DNA from: Gammaproteobacteria bacterium
GTDB taxonomy: Bacteria; Pseudomonadota; Gammaproteobacteria; Pseudomonadales; UBA5518
Direction: 5' to 3'
NCBI GenBank assembly: GCA_016705365.1
Contig: JADIYI010000009.1
Location: forward strand, 372,001 to 436,000
DNA length: 64,000 nucleotides
Positions 1 to 8,959 of the stretch are shown piece by piece (position 1 is the first letter of the stretch; every line of letters starts with the position of its first letter). The notes under the pieces are model-generated. The model was not told the origin of the DNA. It did no database searches and was given only the letters and a program-made list of their open reading frames with translations. The position numbers and the translations under genes were made by a program.

Positions 1-566
1 TAGTACTGGGCGGAGGAAAATGTCCACAGCCATTCTGTTGCGGCGAGGCTGTGGACGAACACGCAGATTTTATTGCTGGCGTGCGGGAACGCCGCTGCGA
101 CAGCATCCGCGCGGACCGGCACCGCGCGCCCGTTGGCACGCAGGCTCATGCCCTCGGCAAGGGCATTGTTGCGCTGGCTCAGGTAGTCGCCCCAGAACCC
201 GTTCAGTGAGGACTGCAGGTAATCGACACACCAACTGACGTTGCCAACGGCGGACGACTGCATTGGCGTGGTGAGTGCATCGCTATCCGATTCCACCTGC
301 GGCCCCAGTGCAGTCTCGACAACATCCGCCACCGCATTCACCGAGCGCCGGGTAGCGCCGTTGATCCCGCGCACGGACTTGAATACTGCCCCCGCGATAA
401 CGCCCTGGACACCGGTAACCACTTTTGCGGTGCTCTTCGCTGGCTCTATCAGTGCAAAGCGCCGCACGGTGCGCGCCACCACTTCGTCGTGGGTCTGCTC
501 GACCAGGTTATTGGTCTCATCGACGACATCAAAAACCAGATCCATAAAACCGCGAATCCGTCTCAT
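1..566 (-). CDS. Alpha/beta hydrolase (lipase/esterase-like), 3' end beyond window
   Basis: The frame is open from an ATG at 566 to the left edge, giving 188 N-terminal residues with no stop. The first 150 or so residues are a polar, helical-looking region. Near the visible end the strand KICVFVHSLAATEWLW matches the first beta-strand and oxyanion region of alpha/beta hydrolases, which usually read hydrophobic-VHGL followed by a W. Esterase/lipase proteins with such an N-terminal helical domain are common in lipid-degrading proteobacteria and actinobacteria. The usual HG is HS here. The catalytic serine lies outside the window, so activity cannot be judged. It follows the pfl operon on the same strand after a 175-bp gap and may be a separate unit. 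Confidence 0.7.
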   Translation of the reverse strand, partial: MRRIRGFMDLVFDVVDETNNLVEQTHDEVVARTVRRFALIEPAKSTAKVVTGVQGVIAGAVFKSVRGINGATRRSVNAVADVVETALGPQVESDSDALTTPMQSSAVGNVSWCVDYLQSSLNGFWGDYLSQRNNALAEGMSLRANGRAVPVRADAVAAAFPHASNKICVFVHSLAATEWLWTFSSAQY

Positions 567-741
567 GCAGTGTCCACCGGGTAACGTGAATCAAAGCCCT
601 GAATTGTGAGCAAGCATCCTCCGGCGTAGCCGGGGCGATTCAGTACCGTTGCCGGCATTCGGCCTGTCGTCATCACCTCTTGCGGCCGATTTGCGGGCCT
701 GGCGTGGATTGCGATGGGCGGCGGCGCGCGCGATGATGCCC

Positions 742-1587
742 TCAGTAAGTCTTCAGACCCTCTGCGCGGAAAATGGAACACACCTGCTCCACCGCCTCGG
801 CGGAAGGGGGCTCGGTATTGCCAAGCTTGTACTCGATGCCGAGCTTGTCCCACTTGTAGCGGCCCAACTGATGGAAGGGCAGTACGTCCACGCGCTCGAC
901 ATTGCCGAGACTGCCCGCAAAGCGGGCAATTTGCCCCACTTCGTCGGGGTCGTCGGTCAGCCCGGGCACCATGACAAAACGCACCCAGCCCGGCCTGCGC
1001 CGCGCGGCGAGACGCTGTGCAAACACGCGGGTCGGACCCGGTTCCCGACCCGTCAAATGACGGTGTTTCTCCTCGTCCCACGCCTTGAGGTCAAGCAGCA
1101 CCAGGTCGGCCAGGTCCAGCTCCGCGTCGCTCAGACGCTCCCCGTAGTAGCCATTGGTATCGAGCGCGGTGTGAATGCCCATCCCCTTTGCCGCCTGGAA
1201 CATCTTCACGACGAAGCGGTCCTGCAGCAGCGGCTCGCCCCCGCTGATGGTGAAGCCACCGGACATGACTTTCAGACCATAGCGATACTTGCGCAATTGT
1301 TCGGTCGCCTTGACGACGGCGACCGGGATGCCGTTGCGCAAGGTCCAGGTATCCGGGTTGTGGCAGTAGAGACAGCGCCACATGCAGCCCGTCGTCCAGG
1401 CCACCGCCCGCATCCCCGGGCCATCCAGCGCCGATCCGGTGGTAAAGGAGTGCAGGAAGCCCATGTCGCCGCTTTCAAGCGCCGTCCGGACGTCCGTCTC
1501 GGGCAGGTCCTTGCCGAGTTCGATACGCATATCGAACGGGCTCTTCGCCTCCAGCGAAACTTTCTGCTGCACTTGCTGCCCGGTCAT
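742..1587 (-). CDS. pflA: Pyruvate formate-lyase activating enzyme
   Basis: Radical-SAM enzyme of 281 residues that installs the glycyl radical on PflB. The iron-sulfur motif C-x3-C-x2-C is CMWRCLYC at residues 68-75, preceded by DGPGMR and followed by HNPDTW, both typical of PflA. The SAM-binding GGEP stretch (SGGFTISGGEPLL) follows. The protein begins about 40 residues before the usual PflA start, so an internal start is possible. It lies 4 bp downstream of pflB on the same strand, which fits co-expression of an enzyme with its activator. As an oxygen-sensitive system it should act in the cytoplasm under anoxia. Confidence 0.96.
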   Translation of the reverse strand: MTGQQVQQKVSLEAKSPFDMRIELGKDLPETDVRTALESGDMGFLHSFTTGSALDGPGMRAVAWTTGCMWRCLYCHNPDTWTLRNGIPVAVVKATEQLRKYRYGLKVMSGGFTISGGEPLLQDRFVVKMFQAAKGMGIHTALDTNGYYGERLSDAELDLADLVLLDLKAWDEEKHRHLTGREPGPTRVFAQRLAARRRPGWVRFVMVPGLTDDPDEVGQIARFAGSLGNVERVDVLPFHQLGRYKWDKLGIEYKLGNTEPPSAEAVEQVCSIFRAEGLKTY

Positions 1588-1591
1588 GACA

Positions 1592-3853
1592 TCACGCTCC
1601 GTGAAAGGTCCGGTTGATAACGTCCATCTGCTGCTCGCGTGTCAGGCGTACGAAGTTCACCGCGTAGCCCGATACCCGGATAGTGAGTTGCGGGTACTTC
1701 TCCGGATGCTCCATGGCGTCGACCAGCGTTTCACGCGTCATGACGTTGATGTTCATGTGGAATCCCGTGGCGCCGAAAAAGGCGTCGAGCATGGAAGTCA
1801 GGTTGGTGATGCGGTCCTCAGGCACGCGCCCGAGCCCCGTCGGCACCAGCGAGGTGGTCAGCGAAATCCCGTCCTGCGCGTCGCGATAGGGAATTTTTGC
1901 CACCGAATAGGCCGAGGCGTGGATGCCGTAACTGTCCCGGCCGTGCATCGGATTGGCGCCCGGCGCGAAAGGCTCGCCGTGGCGGCGCCCGTCGGGTGTA
2001 TTGCCGGTCGCCTTCCCGTACACGACATTCGATGTGATGGTCAGAATCGATTGCGTGTGTACGGCGTTGCGGTAGGTCGGGTACTTGCGGAGTTTTTCCA
2101 TGAAGGTACTGACCGCCCACACCGCAAATTGGTCCACGCGGTTATCGTTGACGCCGAAGACCGGAAATTCGCCCTCCGTCACATAATCCGTCACGAGACC
2201 GCTCGCGTCGCGAACGACACGCACCGTTGCGTACTTGATGGCAGAGAGGCTGTCTGCGACAACCGACAGCCCGGCCATGCCAAACGCCATGGTGCGCAGC
2301 GGGGCGTAGTCGTGCAACGCCATCTCGATGCGCTCGTAGGCGTACTTGTCATGCATGTAGTGGATGACGTTCATCGCGTTGACATACACGCCGGCGAGCC
2401 AGTCCATCATCCGTTCGAAACGGTCCTGCACATCGTCGAAGTCGAGCACCTCACCCTGCACCGGTGCGCAAGCGGGCGCCACCTGCTGGCCGCTGATCTC
2501 GTCGCGCCCGCCATTGATCGCGTAGAGGAGGCACTTGCCCATGTTGGCCCGCGCACCGAAGAACTGCATCTGCTTGCCCAGCGCCATCGGCGACACGCAA
2601 CAGGCGATTGCGCTGTCCTCGCCCCAGGCCCTGCGGATGATCTCGTCGTTCTCGAACTGCAGCGAACTGGTGTCGATGGCCACCTGGGACACAAAGCGCC
2701 GGAAGCCATCGGGCAAGCGTGGCGTGTAAAGAATCGTCAGGTTCGGCTCGGGCGCCGGGCCGAGATTGTAAAGGGTCTGCAGCATCCGGAAGCAGTTTCG
2801 GGTCACGAGCGGCCGGCCGTCCTCACCCGCCCCGCCAATCGACTCGGTCACCCAGGTCGGATCACCCGCGAAAAGTTCATCGTACTCGGGGGTGCGCAGG
2901 AACCGCACGATACGCAGCTTGATCACGAAATCGTCGATCAACTCCTGCGCCCGGGACTCGCTGAGTTGCCCCTCGGCGATATCCCGTTCGAAATAGATGT
3001 CGAGGAACGTGGATACCCGGCCCAGCGACATGGCCGCGCCATTCTGTTCCTTGACGGCCGCGAGATAGCCGAAGTAAAGCCACTGCACGGCCTCCCGGGC
3101 GGTGGCCGCCGGGCGCGAGATGTCAAATCCGTACTTCGCGGCCATCGCGACGAGTTCCTGCAGCGCCCGTTCCTGCTCCGCCAGTTCCTCGCGATCGCGA
3201 ATGATCTCATCGGTGGACATGCAGCCATCGAGTGCAACCCGCTCTGCCTTCTTCTGCGCGATCAGTTGCTTGACACCGTACAGTGCCACCCGGCGATAGT
3301 CGCCGATGATCCTGCCGCGGCCGTAGGCATCGGGCAGGCCGGTGAGAATATGCGAGCTTCGACACCGGCGTATATCCGCGGTATACGCATCGAAGACCGC
3401 TTCGTTATGGGTCTTTCGATACTTGGTAAAGGTTTCCACGACATGCGGATCCGCCTCGTACCCGTAGGTTTTGAGCGCGGTCTGTACCATCCGGAAGCCA
3501 CCGTTGGGCATGATGGCCCGTTTCAGGGGCGCATCGGTCTGCAGGCCGACAATCAGCTCATTGTCGCGATCAATGTAGCCCGGCTCGTGGGCCGTGATGG
3601 AGCTCGGCACCAGCGAGACATCGAGCACGCCCTTGCGGCGCTCCTCGACGAAGAGCGTCTGCAGCGTTTCCCAGATCTTCTGTGTCCGACGGGTAGCAGG
3701 CGCGAGAAATGCGGCGTCACCTTCGTACAAGGTGTAGTTCTGCTGGATGAAATCCCGGACGTTGATTTCCCTCTGCCATTGCCCGGACTGGAAGTCCCGC
3801 CAGGGAGAGGCAACGTCCGGCACCGGATTCTGCTGTTGTACGCTTGCGACCAT
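1592..3853 (-). CDS. pflB: Pyruvate formate-lyase (formate C-acetyltransferase)
   Basis: Glycyl-radical enzyme of 753 residues that converts pyruvate and CoA to acetyl-CoA and formate. The paired catalytic cysteines lie in IACCVSPM at residues 418-419, the same numbers as in the E. coli enzyme. The C-terminal radical loop RVSGYAV places the radical glycine at about residue 729. Length is normal and no key residue is missing. The ATG at 3853 lies 11 bp after the ackA stop, and pflA follows after 4 bp. It sits between acetate kinase and its activase in a presumed fermentative operon. Confidence 0.98.
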   Translation of the reverse strand: MVASVQQQNPVPDVASPWRDFQSGQWQREINVRDFIQQNYTLYEGDAAFLAPATRRTQKIWETLQTLFVEERRKGVLDVSLVPSSITAHEPGYIDRDNELIVGLQTDAPLKRAIMPNGGFRMVQTALKTYGYEADPHVVETFTKYRKTHNEAVFDAYTADIRRCRSSHILTGLPDAYGRGRIIGDYRRVALYGVKQLIAQKKAERVALDGCMSTDEIIRDREELAEQERALQELVAMAAKYGFDISRPAATAREAVQWLYFGYLAAVKEQNGAAMSLGRVSTFLDIYFERDIAEGQLSESRAQELIDDFVIKLRIVRFLRTPEYDELFAGDPTWVTESIGGAGEDGRPLVTRNCFRMLQTLYNLGPAPEPNLTILYTPRLPDGFRRFVSQVAIDTSSLQFENDEIIRRAWGEDSAIACCVSPMALGKQMQFFGARANMGKCLLYAINGGRDEISGQQVAPACAPVQGEVLDFDDVQDRFERMMDWLAGVYVNAMNVIHYMHDKYAYERIEMALHDYAPLRTMAFGMAGLSVVADSLSAIKYATVRVVRDASGLVTDYVTEGEFPVFGVNDNRVDQFAVWAVSTFMEKLRKYPTYRNAVHTQSILTITSNVVYGKATGNTPDGRRHGEPFAPGANPMHGRDSYGIHASAYSVAKIPYRDAQDGISLTTSLVPTGLGRVPEDRITNLTSMLDAFFGATGFHMNINVMTRETLVDAMEHPEKYPQLTIRVSGYAVNFVRLTREQQMDVINRTFHGA

Positions 3854-3864
3854 GACAGACTTCC

Positions 3865-5082
3865 CTAGTTGGTAACCGCGGGCCGGCCGGCGCCGGGCAC
3901 TGTGAGCTTCAGCATCGAATTCAGGTGGCGGGCAATCATGAGTTCCTCGTTGGTCGGAATCACCCAGGCTGAAATCCTGCTGCCCTGCCGGGAAATGCGC
4001 GGCCCGCCTCCCGCATTGGCGTCTGTATCCAGCTCGATGCCGAGCCAGGCCGACGCCGTGCAGATTCGCGCGCGGATCTCGGCGGAGTTCTCGCCGATGC
4101 CGGCGGTGAATACCAGCGCGTCGATACCGCCAAGGACCGCGGCCAACCCGCCAATCTCCCTGGCGGCACGATAAACAAAATAGTCAACCGCGAGTCTCGC
4201 CGAGGGCTCGTTGCTGCGCAGCAGATCCCGCATGTCGTTGCTGGTACCGGAAATGGCCAACAGGCCCGATTGTTTGTACAGCAGGGCCTCCACCTCCTTC
4301 GCCGAAAGCCCGAGATTCTGGAACAGATACAGGATCACACCGGGATCGATCGCGCCGGGGCGCGTGCCCATGCACAAGCCATCGAGAGCCGTAAATCCGA
4401 AACTGCTGTCGATGCTCGCGCCGTTGCGCAGCGCGCAGAGGCTGGCACCGCTGCCGAGGTGGGCGACGATCACGCGTCCGGCCGCAATCTCCGGTGCAAC
4501 TTCTGGCAGGACGGAGGCGATGTATTCATAAGACAGGCCGTGGAATCCGTAGCGCTGCACCCCGCCGCGGCGAATCGCCAGCGGCAACGGTACGAGCTCG
4601 GCGACGGCCGGCTGGCCGCGGTGGAAGCTCGTGTCGAAGCACGCGACCTGCGGCACGTCCGGCAGCACCTCGCCAACCGCCTCGATGGCCGCCAGATTGT
4701 GCGGCTGGTGCAGGGGCGCCAGCGGTATGAGCTTGCGCAATTCCGCGAGAACCTCGGGTGTGATCACCGTGGGGCCGGCAAACCGCGCGCCGCCGTGAAC
4801 GACACGGTGGCCGACACCCAGCACCCGCGATCCGCCGTAGCGCGAGCGCAACCATTCGCCCATGGTGGCCAGTGCCGTTCGCCCGTCGCACACGGTCTGC
4901 TCGAGTTGCCGATCGTCCATGACGGCACCCGCGCTGTTCTTCGCCGTCAGTCGTGGTGTGGTACCGATGCCCTCGATCTGACCGCGCGCCTCCAGCCGCC
5001 ACGCATCGTTGGCAGGTCGCTGGTAGACGCAGAACTTGAGGCTCGACGAGCCTGCGTTCAGTACCAGAGCGTAATCATTCAT
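3865..5082 (-). CDS. ackA: Acetate kinase
   Basis: Protein of 405 residues that transfers phosphate from acetyl phosphate to ADP, giving acetate and ATP. The N-terminal phosphate motif LVLNAGSSSLKF and the later LDGLCMGTRPGAIDPGVILY are diagnostic of the acetate kinase family. The frame stays open upstream, but that part overlaps the previous gene in another frame. The ATG at 5082 puts the family N-terminus (MNDYALVLNAGSSS) at residue 1. It starts 14 bp after the phosphotransacylase stop and precedes pflB by 11 bp, so the acetyl-CoA-to-acetate steps are clustered with pyruvate cleavage. Confidence 0.97.
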   Translation of the reverse strand: MNDYALVLNAGSSSLKFCVYQRPANDAWRLEARGQIEGIGTTPRLTAKNSAGAVMDDRQLEQTVCDGRTALATMGEWLRSRYGGSRVLGVGHRVVHGGARFAGPTVITPEVLAELRKLIPLAPLHQPHNLAAIEAVGEVLPDVPQVACFDTSFHRGQPAVAELVPLPLAIRRGGVQRYGFHGLSYEYIASVLPEVAPEIAAGRVIVAHLGSGASLCALRNGASIDSSFGFTALDGLCMGTRPGAIDPGVILYLFQNLGLSAKEVEALLYKQSGLLAISGTSNDMRDLLRSNEPSARLAVDYFVYRAAREIGGLAAVLGGIDALVFTAGIGENSAEIRARICTASAWLGIELDTDANAGGGPRISRQGSRISAWVIPTNEELMIARHLNSMLKLTVPGAGRPAVTN

Positions 5083-5096
5083 GCCGTTCGTTTCCC

Positions 5097-6050
5097 TCAG
5101 GGCTTGCGCGGCGATTGTTTCCCGTGCCTGCGCCGGGCGTGCGCCGCCAGCATGGCGACCGCGCAACTGGCCAGTCTCGCCCGGACGCTGTCGGCACGGC
5201 TGGTCAGGATGACCGGTACGCGCGCACCGAGCACGAGGCCGGCACTGTCGGCGTTGGCCAGAAAAGTAAGTTGCTTCGCGAGAATATTTCCCGCCTCGAG
5301 ATCCGGCGCCAGCAGGATGTCGGGATCTCCGGCGACCTCCGAACGGATGCCCTTGATCTTTGCCGCCTCTTTGCTGATGGCATTGTCGAAGGCCATGGGA
5401 CCATCGAGCATGCCACCGGTTATCTGCCCACGCTCGGCCATTTTGCACAGCGCGGCGGCGTCGAGGGTTGCAGGCATTTTCGAGTTCACCGTCTCGACGG
5501 CCGCGAGTATGGCCACCTTGGGTTTTTCCACACCGAGCACGATCGCGAGATCGAGGGCGTTCTGGCATATGTCCAGCTTGTCCTCGAGCGTGGGCGCGAT
5601 ATTGATGGCGGCATCGGTGACCATCAGCACCTTGTGGTAGGTCGGGATGTCCATGATAAACACATGACTGAGGCGCCGGCCCGTGCGCAGGCCCTTCTCG
5701 CGCGCCACCACCGCGCCGAGCAGTTCATCGGTGTGCAGGCTGCCTTTCATCAGCAGTTCCGCCCTGCCCTCCCGGACCAGTTGTACCGCCATTGCGGCCG
5801 ATTCGCGGCTGTCCGCGGCATCGACAACCTCGATGGTTCCGAGTTCGATGCGCTTTTTCCTGGCGAGCGCCCGAATCGTCGCCGCCGGCCCCACCAGGAT
5901 CGGTATGATCAGGCCTGCCCCGCCCGCCTCGACCGCGCCGGCCAGTGCCGTCTCCTCGCAAGGGTAGGCCACGGCCGTCGGTATGGGCGCGAGCTTGTGG
6001 CACCGCTTCAGCAGATTTTCGTATTTTCCCGTTCCGGTTTTTCTGTTCAT
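5097..6050 (-). CDS. Phosphate acetyl/butyryltransferase (PTA_PTB family)
   Basis: Protein of 317 residues with the single PTA_PTB domain and none of the N-terminal DRTGG/regulatory domains of long E. coli-type Pta. Family features include PTAVAYPCEETALAGAVEA near the N-terminus, the LLMKGSLHTDELL segment, and VTDAAINIAPTLEDK. It resembles the short phosphotransacylases related to the C-terminal half of enoyl-CoA hydratase/Pta fusions. Because acetate kinase is next, acetyl-CoA is the likely substrate, though butyryl-CoA specificity cannot be excluded. Its ATG overlaps the stop of the upstream MFS gene (ATGA at 6047-6050), indicating translational coupling. Confidence 0.92.
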   Translation of the reverse strand: MNRKTGTGKYENLLKRCHKLAPIPTAVAYPCEETALAGAVEAGGAGLIIPILVGPAATIRALARKKRIELGTIEVVDAADSRESAAMAVQLVREGRAELLMKGSLHTDELLGAVVAREKGLRTGRRLSHVFIMDIPTYHKVLMVTDAAINIAPTLEDKLDICQNALDLAIVLGVEKPKVAILAAVETVNSKMPATLDAAALCKMAERGQITGGMLDGPMAFDNAISKEAAKIKGIRSEVAGDPDILLAPDLEAGNILAKQLTFLANADSAGLVLGARVPVILTSRADSVRARLASCAVAMLAAHARRRHGKQSPRKP

Positions 6051-7303
6051 GGCTGATGGCTCGCTGTTGCCGGGGATTCCAGGCGGACGGCGGTGCCGGT
6101 CTCCTTTAAAAGAAATGCAAAAATGATGGCCAGTGCCAGGCCGTAGAGCAGTGGCTCGAATGCCGCCTGGTAATGCTGCCGCGTCATCGCCTCCGCGCCG
6201 TCCGCCGCTTTGTGTAACAGCGACGCGAACACCGGACCGAGCAACGCGCTGAAGGTAAAGTTCAGAAAATTGATGACCCCGGTGGCCGTACCACTGACCT
6301 CGGGCGGATTGGCTTCCTTGATCACCGAGTAGGGCAGCATGGCCGCGCCCGAGGCGATGCCGGTAGCCAGCCCGAGCACATAGGGCGGAAACAGGCCGGT
6401 CGGGCCATGCAAAATCCAGGCGAAGCAGGCGAGCAGCACCAGCGCCGCGCCTATGATCACCGGTTTGCGGCGTCCGATCCGGTCAGAAATATAACCGAGC
6501 AGCGGACAGCCTATGATCCAGCCGAACGGCACGGCAGCCGAGCGCAGCACCGCCGCCGTGTAGTCAAAACCGAGCCCCTCCTGTACGTAGCGCACGCCCC
6601 ACACCATGTCGAAGATCGTCGTCGGTATGAACATCAGTCCGGCGATCACGCCGCACAGAATGGATTGCGGATTGCGAAATACCACGCCGAAGGCGCCCAT
6701 GACACTGGCCTTGCCATGCCCGCGGCTTTGCGTTTGTGCCTGTGGCGGCAGCAGTACAAACAACAGGACACAGATCACCAGGCCCGCGATTCCCATCCCG
6801 ATCCAGAACTGGTTCCAGGGCAAGCCTGCGCTGATCACCGGACCCACCAGGAACTGGCCAGCCGAGCCGCCCGCCATGCCGAACATCTGGGTGGCGCCGA
6901 TCAGGGTTGCCGCCAGGGACGCGGGAAAATTATTGGTGGCGATGTAGATTGCGCCCACCAGCGCGAAGACGCCGCCTGCCCCCTGCAGCAACCTGCCCAG
7001 GCTCGCCAGCTCGGGGATTCCGGTGCTGAACAGCAGCGCCCCGATGCCGACCGCCGCGGCGCCCAGCGGCACCACCTTGCGCGGCCCGAGCCGATCCATG
7101 GCTGCGCCGGCAACCAGGCTGAATGGCGAGTAACCGAAATAGAACAGACCGACCATCGAGGCAACGGCCGTGCCAGTCAGCCCGAAACCCTCCGCCATCT
7201 GCGGCATCATCACCGCCGGTGCGGAACGCAGCATGTATTGGTAGAAATAGTAAACGGCCGCGATCAGCCAGGCGATCGCGACCGTTTTTGCACCACTCTT
7301 CAA
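6047..7303 (-). CDS. MFS transporter
   Basis: Integral membrane protein of 418 residues with about twelve hydrophobic segments and major-facilitator signatures: MDRLGPRKVVPLG in loop 2-3 and SDRIGRRKPVIIG in loop 8-9. The N-terminus (YYFYQYMLRSAPAVMMPQM) resembles anion-carrying MFS groups. The substrate is not evident from sequence. Its position between the serine lyase and the phosphotransacylase suggests movement of serine, pyruvate, formate or acetate, which is inference. It ends with a 4-base overlap with the phosphotransacylase start and begins 51 bp after the serine lyase stop. Confidence 0.9.
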   Translation of the reverse strand: MKSGAKTVAIAWLIAAVYYFYQYMLRSAPAVMMPQMAEGFGLTGTAVASMVGLFYFGYSPFSLVAGAAMDRLGPRKVVPLGAAAVGIGALLFSTGIPELASLGRLLQGAGGVFALVGAIYIATNNFPASLAATLIGATQMFGMAGGSAGQFLVGPVISAGLPWNQFWIGMGIAGLVICVLLFVLLPPQAQTQSRGHGKASVMGAFGVVFRNPQSILCGVIAGLMFIPTTIFDMVWGVRYVQEGLGFDYTAAVLRSAAVPFGWIIGCPLLGYISDRIGRRKPVIIGAALVLLACFAWILHGPTGLFPPYVLGLATGIASGAAMLPYSVIKEANPPEVSGTATGVINFLNFTFSALLGPVFASLLHKAADGAEAMTRQHYQAAFEPLLYGLALAIIFAFLLKETGTAVRLESPATASHQP

Positions 7304-7354
7304 GTGTCGACCCCTGTTGGCCGGCGTCGACGAGTGTGGCTCACGCGGCAGGCC

Positions 7355-8959
7355 TCAGCAAAGCACGACCGATACGGCCAGTCCGCCTTCCGAGGTTTCC
7401 TTGTACTTCGAGTTCATCTCCTTGGCGGTCAGCGCCATCGCATTGACGGTCGTGTCGAAATCCAGACGCCGGTCGACCGCGATCTCGTTGCTCGCGATCA
7501 TGAAGGCCGTCCAGGATTTGATGGCACCGAAGGCGCAGCGCTCGATGCAGGGGACCTGCACATAACCGGCGACGGGATCGCAGGTCATCCCCAGGTGATG
7601 CTCCAGCGCGGACTCGGCAGCGTTGGCCACCACCTGATCATCAAAGTCGTGCGCCTGGGCGATGAGTGCCGCACCCATCGCGGACGCGACGCCGATCTCG
7701 GCCTGGCAGCCGCCCTCGGCACCCGACAGCGTGGCGTTGTGCTTGCCGAGATAGCCGATCACCGCAGCCGCTATCAGCCCCTCCCGAATCTTCTCCTGCG
7801 GCAATTTGCGCCCACCCTCGCCGAGCACATACACCAGGGCCGGAATGACGCCGGCGGAGCCACCGGTGGGCGCCGTCACCACGAGGTGGCCGCGGGCGTT
7901 TTCCTCGGAACCGGCCAGTGCGTAAGCCGACACCACGCCAATGGCGCGCTGATTCACGTAGGCATCGTCCATGGCGCGTTTGTAGACCTCACCGGCCTTG
8001 GTCTTGAGCTTGATCGGCCCGGGCAAGATCCCGACCGGCATGCTGAGCCCGGACTTGACGATGTTTACCATCGCGGTGGAAATCTTGTCGAGGAAGGCAT
8101 TGATTTCCGCCTCGGTCTTGCCGGAGACCGCGATCTCGTTCGCCATGCCAACCTGCGCAATGCTCAGCTTGTTCTTCTGTGCGTGCGCCTGCAGTTCCTT
8201 CATCGTGGAATAGGGGTACTTCGGCTGGCCCTTTTTCGGCGGCTGATAGCCCTTCCATTCGATGAAGCCCCCGCCCACCGAGTAATACTCCTGCTCGAGC
8301 AGCACGGTGTCACCCGCCAACAGCACACAGGTCATGGTGTTGGGATGCGGGAAGTCGCCCTTGGGAGCGTCGTAAATGACGTCCTTGAGGGACAGCTGCA
8401 GGGATTTGTCGCCGAGTTTTACCGCGAAAGTCTGGTCGGGCTTCTCGACCAGGCTGTCCAGGAATGCCGGCTCGACTGTCGCCGGCTCCTTGCCGACCAG
8501 GCCGGCCAGAGACGCGCGCTCCGTACCGTGGCCTTTGCCCGTGGCGCTGAGGCTGCCAAACAAATGCACCTTGAGACCCGTTGCCTTGGCGAGAACGTCC
8601 GGGGGGAGTTTGGTACAACGCTGGTAGAAATCGTAGGTAATGCGCATCGGGCCGATGGTATGGGAGCTCGATGGGCCGGGACCGACCTTGTAAAACTCCT
8701 CGAGCGTGGTCATGACCGGTCCCTTGGCGTTCTTTACGAACTGCAGGTCCGGCGACATGGTAACCGGAAGTGGCGCCGCGTCCTGGCCAGGGGAATTGGT
8801 GGAGGCCAATACCGGACGACCGGTGAGCACCGCCATCCCGCTGATCATCGCAGTGCGCATCATGAACGCCCGGCGGTCCATGCCCTCCGGCACATTTGCC
8901 GCCTGCAACTCTTCGACCGCGGAAATGGAAAACACATCTTCGTCATTCTCATTACGCAT
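7355..8959 (-). CDS. L-serine ammonia-lyase (iron-sulfur) with Tat-like leader
   Basis: Enzyme of 534 residues that deaminates L-serine to pyruvate and ammonia. From about residue 83 it aligns with single-chain SdaA proteins (EEFYKVGPGPSSSHTIGPMR). Cysteines for the 4Fe-4S cluster occur in GGCQAEIG, GMTCDPVAG and QVPCIER, and the protein ends in Cys (VSVVLC), as in enzymes whose terminal cysteine occupies the cluster. Before the enzyme lies an extra segment with MDRRAFMMRTAMISGMAVL, a twin-arginine pattern at residues 29-30, a hydrophobic stretch and VLAS as a possible cleavage site. The ATG at 8959 was chosen because AAGGA lies 8 bases upstream. An ATG at 8986 has no ribosome site. It is the first gene of the fermentative operon. 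Confidence 0.9.
   Translation of the reverse strand: MRNENDEDVFSISAVEELQAANVPEGMDRRAFMMRTAMISGMAVLTGRPVLASTNSPGQDAAPLPVTMSPDLQFVKNAKGPVMTTLEEFYKVGPGPSSSHTIGPMRITYDFYQRCTKLPPDVLAKATGLKVHLFGSLSATGKGHGTERASLAGLVGKEPATVEPAFLDSLVEKPDQTFAVKLGDKSLQLSLKDVIYDAPKGDFPHPNTMTCVLLAGDTVLLEQEYYSVGGGFIEWKGYQPPKKGQPKYPYSTMKELQAHAQKNKLSIAQVGMANEIAVSGKTEAEINAFLDKISTAMVNIVKSGLSMPVGILPGPIKLKTKAGEVYKRAMDDAYVNQRAIGVVSAYALAGSEENARGHLVVTAPTGGSAGVIPALVYVLGEGGRKLPQEKIREGLIAAAVIGYLGKHNATLSGAEGGCQAEIGVASAMGAALIAQAHDFDDQVVANAAESALEHHLGMTCDPVAGYVQVPCIERCAFGAIKSWTAFMIASNEIAVDRRLDFDTTVNAMALTAKEMNSKYKETSEGGLAVSVVLC

Noticed and set aside
619..635. Small hairpin between pflA and the partial hydrolase gene
   Set aside because: Only 7 pairs including one G-T, with no T-run; common by chance in GC-rich DNA.
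1382..3868. Very long open frame on the plus strand opposite pflB
   Set aside because: It is the antisense of a gene with all PFL motifs, is rich in His, Arg and Val as expected of a GC-rich shadow, and matches no family.
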